Assembly: GCA_031472005.1 (NCBI GenBank)
Contig: PZJY01000008.1
Span: 310,001 to 374,000, forward strand
Length of the DNA: 64,000 bases
From: Tetracladium setigerum
Taxonomy: Eukaryota > Ascomycota > Leotiomycetes > Helotiales
Direction: 5' to 3'
Shown piece by piece: positions 34,030 to 44,658 of this stretch. Positions within the stretch are counted from its first letter, which is position 1. Every line of letters begins with the position of its first letter. Below the pieces are notes generated by a model. That model was not told the origin of the DNA. It did no database searches and saw nothing but the letters and a program-made list of their open reading frames with translations. A program made the translations under genes and the position numbers.

Positions 34030-35716
34030 TTAGACTGCATCTGCCCTCTCCTTTTCTCGTTGTCTTTCATTCATTACCCTGAGGATTTCCACTAGAGGAA
34101 AAAAAAGGGTAAGTTAGTAAAAATATAAACCACCAAGCCGTTATCAATTCCTGAAAAGAAGGGGCAGGAAAAGACAAGACTCAAGAAAAAATATACAGTA
34201 TAAAAAAAGGGGAAAAAACTTACAATCCTCCTTACTAACCGGCACCCCCTCAATCTTCTTGACCTCCTTCCCATCCTTGAAAACCATCCACCCAGCGGCC
34301 ATAGCCACAATACAAGCCAAACTAATCAACAAGCCTGTCGTCCAGCTCGGCCTCGTGAACCGATTAAAACCCCACATGACACCACAAAGCGCAATCTGCA
34401 AAAAGGTATTCCACACAAAGGCCCAAACGACGAAATCCAACTTCCAGTACGCAGACGGCTGCGCACGCGAACCAGTCAATGGCGGATCGGGCGAGAGTTT
34501 CACCGGCAGCGCAAGAACGGACTCATCAATCCCAGCCGGAATCGTCGCATCCTCAGCATCTTGCTGCCAGGTAGGCGGCACCTCCTGTGAGCCCTGGAGA
34601 CGAAACCAGCCGCGATGAATACCAGCCAGGCGTCTCAAAGCCTCATGCTTATGCTGATATCTCCACTGCAGCAAATAATACAAATCCCTGAATCGCCATG
34701 GAATGAGGCCTAATCCCGTGACGCAGAAAAGCGCATTGAGGATTTGCGACGTGTTCTCGAGCCAGATTTGCGCGGGGCAGTTCTTGTCGTTGTAGTCTGG
34801 GCAGGAGGGTGGGTTCATGGCTGGGGCGGCGCGACAGAGGATGAGGAAGAGCATGCCGCCCCAGGCGACGATGTTGAGCGAGTAGATTGTGAGAATGAAG
34901 CCAAAGGGGGTGGTGACGAAGTTCCAGGCGCCCTTTGCGCCGATGGCGATGGCTTGTTTCCAGGTGTGTTTAGGGGGAATTGGTAGCCATTTGCGTAAGG
35001 AACAGATGGGTCATGAGGAGTGAGGACGGCATTGGAAGTTGAGATCTCCTGATCTTGAGATGTGCTGATACTCTCACCGCGACCTTTCTTCTCATCTCCC
35101 CCGTTGGACGTGGATTGAATCTCCTTAACTACGGGCAGCGTGTTTGTTGTTTTGCGCTCGAGAATGACTTCGTAATCTGAGTCGCGATGGGCAGCGCTGT
35201 TGCGTCGTTGAGCTGGGCCGGACCAGCCATCTGATTGGAAATTGCCGGACTGAATGTCATTCATCGATGGGATTCCAGATGCTACACTACCCCATCCGTG
35301 GAACATCCCGACCGGAGGCCGAGATTCACTGAATGATTTCCCTGCACTCCGGATGATGCGAGCTACGGGCGTGGTGGGTGCATCTTTGCTGCTTTTGTTG
35401 GTCTGAGTGAGCTCGAGGGCGGGTCCTCGTTGGAGGGGATGGAGCCTGCCATTTATTTGAAGCTATTCCCGCTCGTACTTGAGGGCAGTAGATGTGAGGA
35501 TGGCGACGCAAGAGATGAGATGAGGGTGACCCTTTGAAGGGAGGAGGTTGACGTTGTTGTTGTTGTCGTTGGAGAAAATTATCAGCGGCGCTGATGTCTC
35601 GTTCTAGGTCGAATGCGGCCAATGCTGTATAATAAGTGGCAGCCAGCCAAAGTAAGTTTACTGTATCCGTACGAATAATGCGAAGGCTTGTTCTTACCAG
35701 GGGAGGGATGGATCAT
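34030..35716 (-). CDS. DUF2985-type membrane protein (apparent frameshift)
   Basis: A first exon at 35716-35698 (MIHPSP) splices to 35624; a last intron at 34223-34092 (132 nt) splices SKED to LEILRVMNE, ending at 34030. The body has the family's hallmarks: NIVAWGGMLFLILC, QILNALFCVTGLGLIPWRFRDLYYLL, RRLAGIHRGWFRL, and two further hydrophobic helices (VWAFVWNTFLQIALCGVMW; LLISLACIVAMAAGW). The disordered N-terminus includes KSFSESRPPVGMFHGWGS. At the G run 34973-34977 the frame breaks between YANGYQFP and PKHTWKQ exactly as if one base were missing. A second frame change between about 35430 and 35530 is unresolved (short intron or lesion). The function of the family is unknown to me; it should be an integral membrane protein. 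Confidence 0.8.
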
Positions 35717-37132
35717 GGATGTGTCGGCTGTTCAGCCTATCTGGCCCTGTTCTTCCCACCTTAGTTCAAAGCCAAAGTGAGTTCGCAGCGCAGGGATTGC
35801 TGAGTGACCTGCACATTGATTAGATGCCTGCTGACGATGGCCGACTGGAGCCAATTGAATCCGAAGATTTCTTTGATCAAGATTTGATGTCCATCACGGC
35901 ATCACGGATTTTGGATGACTGTGCAAAAAAGGGGAAGGCAAAGTGTACAGTGAGCATCTTTTCAATTTCCGACTCTACATCTGACTGGATGGGCGTAACA
36001 GGCAGGGAGGGAAGGGTATGAAGAGCCGGTCAGGTCAGGTCGCGTACTTCGTTTATAATCTTACCTACCAAGCAATACTCATTCGGTCGGTACTGTACAT
36101 TAATCGAGATCAGACGGGGTCCATTATTTAATAAACTTTTTCTACCTTTGAAAAACTTCAAAGTACCAGGGTACAGAAGTAAAAGTGCCCAACAAGAATG
36201 TTTCAAAGTTCACGAGTCGTGTTTCCTCTTTTTTTCTTCGGAGCCAGCTGTGATTGCTTCGAATTTTTAGAGATCCGAAACCCCACGTATTTCGGGACCC
36301 TGAATACGCATTTGAAAAGATCGGCGGCACGTTGATTTACGCTTTACGCGTCGTATTGTGTAGTTCATAAGCCGAAATGGAATTGATCATTCAAAAGAGA
36401 GGTCTATCCTTGCTTGATGACAGAAGGTAGTATTATTTTGGTATCAGTATCTATCGCTTTCCTTCCTTCCTAGATAGCTAGTCTCAATGCGTATGTGACA
36501 CGGCTTGTGGGGGAGGACGGCGTAGTAATCACTCTGGGGGAGTACAGCAGTACTGTACTGTACAAGGAGGCGGGGCCTCCTTCTTATGTCCCTCGACATG
36601 CTAATGTTGCAGCATACAATTTTCTTCGCTCCTTCATGATGGATACGGAAAATCCCATCTTTCCCGGGAGATGGTAATCTGGATGGATTTTGGTGGCCAG
36701 TGGATGATGATGCTTCGTCCGAAGCAAAATTCCTGGATTGGAAAGTGAAGATCTTCCTTCCTGGCGGAGGCGAGGTCGCTGGCAATTCCCCACGGCGTTA
36801 AGACAGCCTGTTGCAGTAGGATGGAAATGACCGGAGAATATCCATCCAAGTCAAGAAAACCGCTAGCGACCAGTAGATATCTTGACGTCAGCGGTTATTG
36901 TTGTTGCATTTCGACCGGTGATTTATGTCGAGTGAGTTAGTCGAGAAAGAGGGATTATTGTTGAAGTCGATCCGGCGGAGTAGTCTGCTTGTGCTGGTTT
37001 TGACTCCCATATCGATTGTGTTGACTCCATATCGGATAGAATCTCTCAAGACCAAGGAATCCCTCTTCTTTCGACCCAAACCATATTCCCACTCCTCCAC
37101 AGACACAACAATAGCACGGTATAATTCCTCCC
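35717..37132. other. Intergenic region upstream of DUF2985 and downstream of SLD5
   Basis: A plus-strand frame (35824-36021, starting MPADDGRLEPIESEDFFDQD) is acidic and could be a first exon, but I find no following exon. Other frames (e.g. 36495-36677) have no motif. No gene is called. Confidence 0.45.
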
Positions 37133-37912
37133 TCACACCAATTCCATCTCCCCGTCCCTCACCAACTCCCTCACATCCGCCCATCTCGCAACAACCACCT
37201 CCCCCTCACCACCTCAATCTCCCCATCCCCCTCCCTTCCCCTTCCCAAAACCACCACCCCCTCCCCTCCTCCCCCCAACCCCCTAACAAACACAGCACTC
37301 TCCTCATCCGGCCCCTCAATCATACTAACCCCCCTTTCGTATCGCCCAAACTCCTCAAACTCTCCGGAAACGCGCCCAAAAAACAGCTCACGAAATGCTC
37401 ATGCAACAGCGCCTGATGTCTCGTCGCATACGCCCTTTCCATCTCACTCAATCTGCTCTGTAGTTCGGGCGTGCTCATGTAATGAAGCGTGTGTTTGTCG
37501 ATTTTGGAGAGGCGTGCGCGGAGGAGGGAGCGCAGGAGGAATTTCCAGCGCTCGACTTCCGTTTGGATTATTATGAGGGAGAAGTTGGTTTTCGGGTCCA
37601 TGTCGCCGGTGAGTTGTTCGACGAGGGAGATTTGGTTTTTGATGGCGGTGGTGCAACGGTCTATTAGGTCGTTTGCTGGCCAGCTGGTGGGAAGTTTGGT
37701 TAGTGAGTACTTTAGGGTGAAGAGAGACGAGGAAGGGAGAGGGGGAATTCGACTTACGGGAGAAGTTCGTGTGTGCTTCTCTCGTTAACCCAGGCGCGCG
37801 TTAGAGCTTGGAGGTCTGCTTGTCCTGAAGATCTGCCATTGTTGAGGTCTGCGAAGGGATCGTGGTGAAGGGAGCGGTTGTTGATATCTTGGAGGATGTC
37901 GTCGATGTCCAT
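37133..37912 (-). CDS. SLD5: GINS complex subunit SLD5 (two apparent one-base deletions)
   Basis: Two exons, 37912-37758 and 37683-37133, around a 74-nt intron; the junction reads ELLP-WPANDLIDR. It starts MDIDDILQDINN. The A-domain is clear (VERWKFLLRSLLRARLSKIDKHTLHYM, LSEMERAYATRHQALLHEHF) and the C-terminal B-domain returns as SMIEGPDEESAVFVRGLG and VVVARWADVRELVRDGEMELV before the stop. The frame breaks twice, at the C runs 37329-37334 and 37201-37205, each needing one more base. GINS loads with MCM and Cdc45 and is essential for replication, so a doubly broken copy is most likely sequence error. The product would be 235 aa if both runs are one base short, near the family's usual length. 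Confidence 0.92.
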
Positions 37913-38438
37913 TTTTGAGCTGGCGGCTGTAATCAGAAGTAGAATAGTTCCTTGGATATGCTCTCTAGCTAGCGTCATGCACAAGGCCAACGCGTTAAAT
38001 GCTGAAGAATTTCTCTGCAGTGTGTTGGGTTCGAGAACTATTTGGAGGGGCTCATGAGAAGGACGAAATGCCGAGAGACGCGTCGTGATGACCCGCGAAT
38101 GTGCAGCGAGCTGGCTTGCCAAGGCCTGCTGCTATGGCAGAACTCCAAAAATATTCTAGAGAAAATCACTGAATGCATTTCTTCTGCTTAAACATGTCAT
38201 CTAGACGTCCTGCAATTTGATACTACAAGAGAATTGGGAAGTAAGATACACATCTAGGGAGGGGAGAAAATTGATTTTCAATTCTTCAATAACAGCTTCA
38301 AAACCACAATTTAATCATCACAATATCAAAACAAAACATCATTTCTCCTCCTCCCAACAATTCAAACAATATTTGTTGTAAAGAATTACGAAAAAAAAAC
38401 GGTTTCTTGTCCAGAGAAGAACATTAAAAAAAAAGTCC

Positions 38439-38445
38439 AAAAAAA
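38439..38445 (-). terminator. Polymerase III T-run terminator of U6
   Basis: Seven Ts on the minus strand directly after the U6 3' end; a second T run follows within 10 nt. Confidence 0.85.
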
Positions 38446-38603
38446 TTGGTAGCTTCTCTTTGATTGAGCGTGTCATCCTTAGTGCAGGGGCCATGCTAAT
38501 CTTCTCTGTATCGTTTCCTGCAAGTTGTTGTTAGTTGGGTTGTCATTTATATCAGTGGAGGGAAGGAGCCTTACAAATTGACCAAATGCCCGAAGGCGAG
38601 AAC
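38439..38603 (-). ncRNA. U6: U6 spliceosomal snRNA with an internal mRNA-type intron
   Basis: Exon 1 (38603-38575) begins GTTCTCGCCTTCGGGCATTT, the fungal U6 5' stem. Exon 2 (38517 to about 38443) holds GATACAGAGAAGATTAGC with the ACAGAGA box, then ATGGCCCCTGCACTAAGGATGACACGC and the U6 3' end. Between them lies 57 nt (38574-38518) with GTAAGG at the donor, ACTAAC near the end and TTGCAG at the acceptor; removing it restores a contiguous U6 of about 104 nt. A T7 run (38445-38439) follows as a polymerase III terminator. The RNA is the catalytic core of the spliceosome, so its own transcript must be spliced. Confidence 0.96.
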
Positions 38604-38621
38604 AAACAGGATTATTTTAGT

Positions 38622-38628
38622 TTATATA
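38622..38628 (-). promoter_or_regulatory. TATA box of the U6 gene
   Basis: TATATAA on the minus strand, about 20-25 bp upstream of the U6 5' end, is the position expected for a type 3 polymerase III promoter that uses TBP/TFIIIB. I see no clear B-box nearby. Confidence 0.75.
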
Positions 38629-38960
38629 GCCTTGTTTCGGGTAGGGAAGGCTTGTGCGGGAAGCTGAGGCAGAAATTGGATATTAGGGGTTGGGGGGTGG
38701 TTGCCTGAGGAGGTAAGAGTTGTGAATATTTCATAAGAATATGGATGAGATGAGATAAAAATTGAAGTTGCATAAATTGTGATCTGGTTTGGAAATTGGA
38801 TTTGATGGTTGAGGATGGATTTGGTTGATGATGGATAATGTAAGTATTTAGGAATATCAATTCTCGTCTAGACTTCTCTTTGTTTACTTCGTCTCGAGAC
38901 ATTATATCCCACCACCGCCGTGCTCCCTCTCAAACCCTCCATCCACCCATTACCAACCCA

Positions 38961-39522
38961 TCAACAATTATATGTAAGAAACAATCCCGCTCCATTATTC
39001 TCCTTAAACGCCACCCCAGCAGCACCCCAAACCCAATCCGCAATCTCTAGCACAAACCCCAAACTCTCACTACAAGCAACACTATTAATCGTCGCACTCA
39101 TCCCCGGAACCAACTGCGTCGTCCCAAACAACCCCGTTCCTTCCCACTCCCCACATTCGACCACGAAGTCGTCGCAATAGACGATGCCTTGAAGGGATAG
39201 ATGTGAACTGTTGGATAGCCGGTGATGGTGATGGGGTAGGACGGGGGAAGGCAACATTGAGTGTGCATCCGTAGGCTGACGAGGGGATGTTGTTGAAGCC
39301 GATCAGTTGGGAGACGCGGTTTGTGGGGGTTTAGGTGGTGGGGTTGAAGGATTGAGAGATGGCTATGGAGGGGGAGTGCGGGAAGATGGTTGTTGGTGAG
39401 GATTGTTTAATTTGACGGAGGGTGGTGGGGAAGAGGGTTGTTCCGCAGCGGGGGGCGAGGTTTATGGGTGTTGGTGTTGCGAGGGCGATGCCGAAGATAG
39501 AGAGGAGAGTTATAAGTTGCAT
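38961..39522 (-). CDS. Small secreted protein, But2-C-terminal-like (frame broken)
   Basis: It begins with a signal peptide (MQLITLLSIFGIALATPTPI) followed by CGTTLFP, and ends IADWVWGAAGVAF...GLFLTYNC, resembling small secreted fungal proteins with the But2 C-terminal domain. Middle segments NRVSQLIGFNNIPSS and YGCTLNVAFP are in the first frame, and LFGTTQLVPGMSATINS in another. Frame changes fall at the G run 39243-39247 and the C run 39132-39135, each fitting one missing base. An in-frame TAA at about 39331-39333 is not explained by a simple run-length error. It could be a real but mis-sequenced gene or a young pseudogene. The function is unknown; such proteins are often candidate surface or effector-like proteins. 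Confidence 0.55.
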
Positions 39523-41072
39523 TGTGGTGATGAGAATCTTTCCTTTAGTTGGAGGAAGAGGTGACTGGTTGTTTAGAAGAAATGGAGTGACTTGAGATGA
39601 GGAAGGAGAGGATAGAGACGAGATTGAAAGACTTCCTTCACTCTATTTCTACTGAAAGAAATATATAGCCAACACATAAACGTCACAAATAACCTCGTAT
39701 TCAACAACATAGTACAAACTTTTGAACGTGGCACCGGATCTCTGTGCAACCATGTGATAACCATGTGGCCGGCCGGCTTACGATCAGCTGCCATTTACAA
39801 ACGGTCCACGTATTGACTTGACCTACCACATGCAATCTTTGAGGTTGTACAAATTACTTTAAAGTATTTCATGTTCTAAAAGAGATACGAAAACGTTCTT
39901 GACTGATCTGGAAGAATGAGAGTCCGCTTTGAGGACGACTCTAAGGCGTTTGTCTTGCTGGCGCAAACAAAGGTTAAATGCCGAATGAGGAGTTTATAAT
40001 AGAACTCGTGAAATAGGGTGATAATATCAAGGTTTGAAAAGGCATTCTTAGACTTGTGCTTATGGCTCCAAATAGAGTGCTGGAAAAAAGAAAAAGCCAC
40101 ACTGTCATATCACAAACACAAGCTTTCAACTCCAGAGAGAGAATGACAAGAAAAATTCGTAGAACTAGAAAGAATGTCACAACCCCTCCATTTTGAGCTT
40201 GGAACTCCCAAACATGAGCTGAGAGAAAACTTTCTCCTCTCCTCCGCATCCCAAACATCTTGTAATTCTGTGCGATATGCAGTGGTGGCCCGAAAGACAC
40301 AGCAAATGCCATCATCGAAGAGAACTTGACTCTCATCTTTCTCAGTAGTACCAAATAAACCCTTCCAGCCCCCCGGATATAAACAAACACCCTATACCCA
40401 CAATGGCACATATTGAATTGGCATAAGAATGCTAATGTTGGCTACTCCATGCTAAAGCTGTTGAGATGGGGTAGAAACGTCAAAATTTGACTCCCCTCAA
40501 TCCCAGCTTCCTGGCACTAAAGACAGGTAATGGATTAAACTCTTTAGGTGTCCATTTCACATCCGAAAGCGTGATAACGAGAGTTCTTCGGTCCTGCCAA
40601 TGTATGCCCCGATACTTCGTGGGAAAGAAGCAGATATGAAATCAAAGAGAAAGCTCAAAATAGCACAAGGAAACAGTGCAAGACTCGAGTGAATAGGGCA
40701 AAGTTTGCGGGAAAGAGGAAAATAAAAATAAAAGTCATATCTCACAGTATCACTTGATTCCTGTCTCCTTCCTCCTTCATATAATGTGTTCGCCCAAATC
40801 ATGAGAGAAAGAAAAGAAAAAGATGGAGAGAAGAAGCCCGGCGTGAACTGGTGGGCCTGGACCCCCAAAAATTAGGTTATTAGCGTGACACATCCCCTGT
40901 ACGTACAGTACTCCGTAGGGAAGCAACCCCGCGTCCGGAACGAACATCCTCGGCATCATCATCCCACCTCAGAACCACATCCCAACATCACCACAACATC
41001 ACCACTTCGCAATTCTTTCTCCTCCTCCCACAATCACAATCCCAATCCAAACGAACAAGCAAACAAACAACA
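39523..41072. other. Intergenic region, no gene supported
   Basis: 1.5 kb between the secreted-protein start and pyroglutamyl-peptidase start (divergent). The open frames, up to 145 codons on the minus strand (39974-40411), have no motif and poor composition. CA-rich leader-like sequence precedes the next gene. Confidence 0.5.
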
Positions 41073-42307
41073 ATGGGATCTATAAACCCAACCACCCAAG
41101 ATCCCGAAGAAATCACCGTTCTCGTAACTGGATTCGCTGTATGTGTTTGTCCCGTTCGTTTCTTTCATATGGGACATCATCGCGTGAGCTACATACGTCA
41201 CATCACCTCTGCAGCACTCGTAGAGTCGTATCAGAACAAGCAAAAGCAAACAAAACAAAAACACAAGCACGAATAATATCTCTAAATTTTCAATACTAAC
41301 ACAATATTTTATCAGCCATTCCGCACGCAAAACCCCATAAACCCAGCCTGGGAAATCACACGCTCTCTACCACCTTTCCTACCAAAATCCGACTCTACCA
41401 AGTCGTCCCCACCTGTTCGCATACTGATTCACCCCGAACCGATTCGCGTTGCGTATAAGAGTGTGAGGGAACTGATTCCGAAGTTGTGGGCTGGTGCTAG
41501 TGGTGACGTTGCACACGGCAATGAGAGAGGGAACGGAAATGAGAATGGGAGTGAGAATCATGATACGTCCGGAAACAAAGAAGGAGGGTATGCAGGGGGG
41601 GGTAAAAGGATAGACTATGTGATACACATCGGCATGGCGAGTGGTCGGAAATGGTATAGTATCGAGAGGCGAGGTCATAGAGATGGTTATGTCATCAAAG
41701 ATGTTGATGGGGAGATTTGTGAGGATGAGTTGAGGCATGGTGTTTTGGCTTTGGATGGGGAGAAAATTGGAGATGGAGACAGCAAGCGAGAGGAACCCGA
41801 AGGTGTTGTGCAGGAGGAGAAAGTGAAGAAATCGATCATCAGGACAGAGCAAGGTGAAGTTATCCATACAGAGAGGGAAAAGGAGCCACAAAATGAGAAG
41901 GAGAAATGGATATGGGAAGGTCTACCCAAAGAAATCCTAACCGACATCGACGTAGACGACGTCTGGAAACGCTGGAGAATTGCTCTTCCTGTAAGTTCAT
42001 CCCTCACCAAAGCCCCTCCCTCCCCTTTCCCCTAGGTCACTTAACTAATCATACCCATTTTTTATTTAAACAGGACCAAGACACACGCATCTCAGAAGAC
42101 GCAGGTCGCTATCTCTGCGATTTCATATACTACTCCAGCCTTGCGGAACTAACGAAGCGCGCGGAGAAGAAGCGCGTTCTTTTCTTGCATGTACCGGTTG
42201 AAGTCGATGAGGATGCTATCAGGAATGGTGTTGAGGTGACGTGTGAGTTGATTAGAGCGGTTGTGGCGAGTGGGAGGTTGAGGGAGTTGCTTAGGACTGC
42301 GAGGTGA
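41073..42307 (+). CDS. Pyroglutamyl-peptidase I (peptidase family C15)
   Basis: Three exons: 41073-41138, 41316-41990, 42074-42307, introns 177 and 83 nt, all GT...AG and in phase; 324 aa. Exon 1 ends VLVTGFA and exon 2 opens PFRTQNPINPAWEI, the family's N-terminal signature. Catalytic residues are visible: E139 in YSIERRG, C262 in GRYLCDFIYY and H286 in FLHVPV. The enzyme removes N-terminal pyroglutamate from peptides in the cytosol. It is longer than the roughly 215-aa bacterial form because of a Gly/Asn/Glu-rich low-complexity insert (GNERGNGNENGSEN) before the Glu motif and a charged Lys/Glu-rich insert before the Cys motif. A G8 run at 41595-41602 keeps frame. Confidence 0.92.
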
Positions 42308-43465
42308 TGTGGATGATAGATGAATGGGGATGGATGGATGGTTGAGGAGGTGGGTGTGGGTGTGGTGGTTTTGTTATGGAAGAGATGGGCGTGTTGATTT
42401 GCATGTTTGTTGTGCAGTTAGGTATGTTTGTTGTATATGATCGGAGTCTAATTTGACGGGGAGCAATGTCAAAGGTGAGTATATATGCATGGTATATAGG
42501 AATAGGAGGGATAGTGAGCCAGGAGTTGGAAACGGAGTGGGATATATCTAGGTCTTGGCATATTGGGGAGGTGTTTTGAAAACAAGCATCAATATCCGGT
42601 GACTTCAATTTTTAGTAGTTTTTGTTTGTCTGGCAATTCAGAAAGTTGTCGAAGCACACGTTACATTTCGTGGCACAGTAAGGGATAATTAAATACCTAA
42701 CCATTCTATATCGGCGTTCAGACATGCGCCACGTAACACCCAAACGAAGACCCATAGACGAATGACCTTAGCATATCCCGCAGAGGAGTTAATCCTGTGC
42801 CGCCATGCCCTATTACCTCAACAACTTATAGGTAGGAAACACCCCTTAATTTATTGAATTGAGAAGGAAGAAAAGAAACTAGAGATTCCACTCACCAACC
42901 CACCTGGGAAAGTATCAAATCCTTACTCATGTTTCGGCCCCCTCCGCCTGCGTGCCTCTCCTCGAGTCCATTGCCGCCTGTCTATTTGATGCGCATGAAT
43001 ATCCTCAATATTCGGCCTTATATCCAAATCAAGGAAGTGCAGAACAATAGATGCCCGAAGGATTTCGCAGGCATCAAAATGTCGTCGTCCGTTGGTGATG
43101 CCCTTGCATAGGTACGCACCAGTTGATATACGCTTTGCCGAATTAAGTTACGAGCTCCCCGGATTTTCGGTGTTCGTCTATTACCCAACTCGACCTCAAC
43201 GCCTCTTCGGCGCTCAACACTGCACGGCACAGAATATATCAGACGATTTCTACTTTCCCACCTACAATGATGAAATTAGGCTATCTATCAGAAAAAGGAT
43301 GTAAAAAATTGTATAAGGACTGGTTGGTAGTCCCAGATTCGTTCCTTTCGTGCACACTTTTCATTTCCCACCCCTCCCCCTACTACTTGCTGTACCTCCA
43401 GCATACTGAGTATAGATCCTTAAATCATACCTACCTACCTATAATTTCTAATCTCATAAAATAAA
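42308..43465. other. Intergenic region, no gene supported
   Basis: Two same-strand genes flank it. It contains a TACCTACCTA motif at about 43430, just upstream of the next ATG (43466), and short frames without motifs. Confidence 0.5.
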
Positions 43466-44368
43466 ATGCGCGTTCTCCTCCTCGGCGCAACAGGCAACCT
43501 AGGAAGCCGCTGCATCCCCGCCCTCCTCGCACACTCTCACATTCTCACTGTCTACATCCGCAACATCCCCAAACTCCACACCCTCCACTCCCCGGCACTC
43601 ATCTCCCAAATCCACGCCATCATGCAAGGCGACGCGACCGATGCAGCGGGACTCACTAAAGCCATCATCGAGCATGATATCGAAGCCATTGTTGATGTAG
43701 CTGGTAACCAAGTCCTGCCGTGGAAGGAGTATTTGTTGCCCAAGATTGCTACGGCTGTGAGAGATGCGGCGGTGGAGGTGGGGAGGGTAAAGGGGAAGCC
43801 GTTGAGGGTTTGGATTACGAGTGGGCTTGGCTGTATGGAGTTGCCGGGCAGTGGAGGGTTTTGGTTGAAGGATTTGTAGGTTTGGTTTCATTATCTTCCT
43901 TCCTTCCGTTTCTTTTTCTTGCTTCTTACCCTTGTACCTTTGCAATCGATATATTGATATGGTGCTGTATACTATAGCGTAGGTCTCAAAGCATCCATGG
44001 ACCAACACGAATCCACCCGCGCAGTCATCGCTCCAATCCCCACATCTGACATGCACTGGTCCCTGATTTGTGTTGGGATGATGTATCCTCTGGATCCCAA
44101 ACAAGGCCTCTTTGAACCACTTCAAGGTCCTAATCATCATAACCTTTTCGTGCAAGCTGATATTGCACCAGGGTGGGAACATTCGTGGGTCGAGAGTATA
44201 CCGTGTATTGGGAGGCATATATGGTTGTGGACGTCGCAGGTATGGAGGTATAATGCTAAATATGAGTATGTGGCTGATATGTTGGCCGAGGATCTGGAGA
44301 ACGAGGATAGTCAGTGGCTGGGAAAGAAAGTGGGGTATATTGAGAAGGGAAAGATTAAGAGTGTATGA
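43466..44368 (+). CDS. NAD(P)-binding NmrA-like / atypical SDR protein
   Basis: Two exons, 43466-43875 and 43978-44368, around a 102-nt intron (GTAGGT...ATAG), 266 aa. The start MRVLLLGATGNLGSR is a textbook GxxGxxG dinucleotide-binding loop on a Rossmann strand, followed by a DATD segment and VDVAGNQV, as in atypical short-chain dehydrogenases. WITSGLGCME marks the following strand. The C-terminal half (MHWSLICVGMMYPLDPKQGLF) carries the substrate-side fold seen in this group. It may be a redox enzyme or a redox-sensing regulator; the substrate is unknown. There is no signal peptide. It is convergent with the large CHAT gene. Confidence 0.75.
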
Positions 44369-44658
44369 TTTTCGTTAAGAGATGGGCTTGAGATCCATGA
44401 ACTGTGGTGGAAGGGAGTCGAATCTCATAAATCGAGTAGAGTTCAGAGGCTCTGGCACGACTATTGCAGAAAATGCTCGGCAATTGTAGAGAATAATTTC
44501 AGCATATCCAACGTATGTTTGCATCTTATAGCTGATTGATGTTTTTAAACATGCAAAAAATCCGTACGCAGCTGATCATCATACTGCCTTAGATTCATGC
44601 CTTTAAGTTGTGATAAACGTGCTGATCCTTGTCCTAAAATGACTTGCTCAGTAACCAA

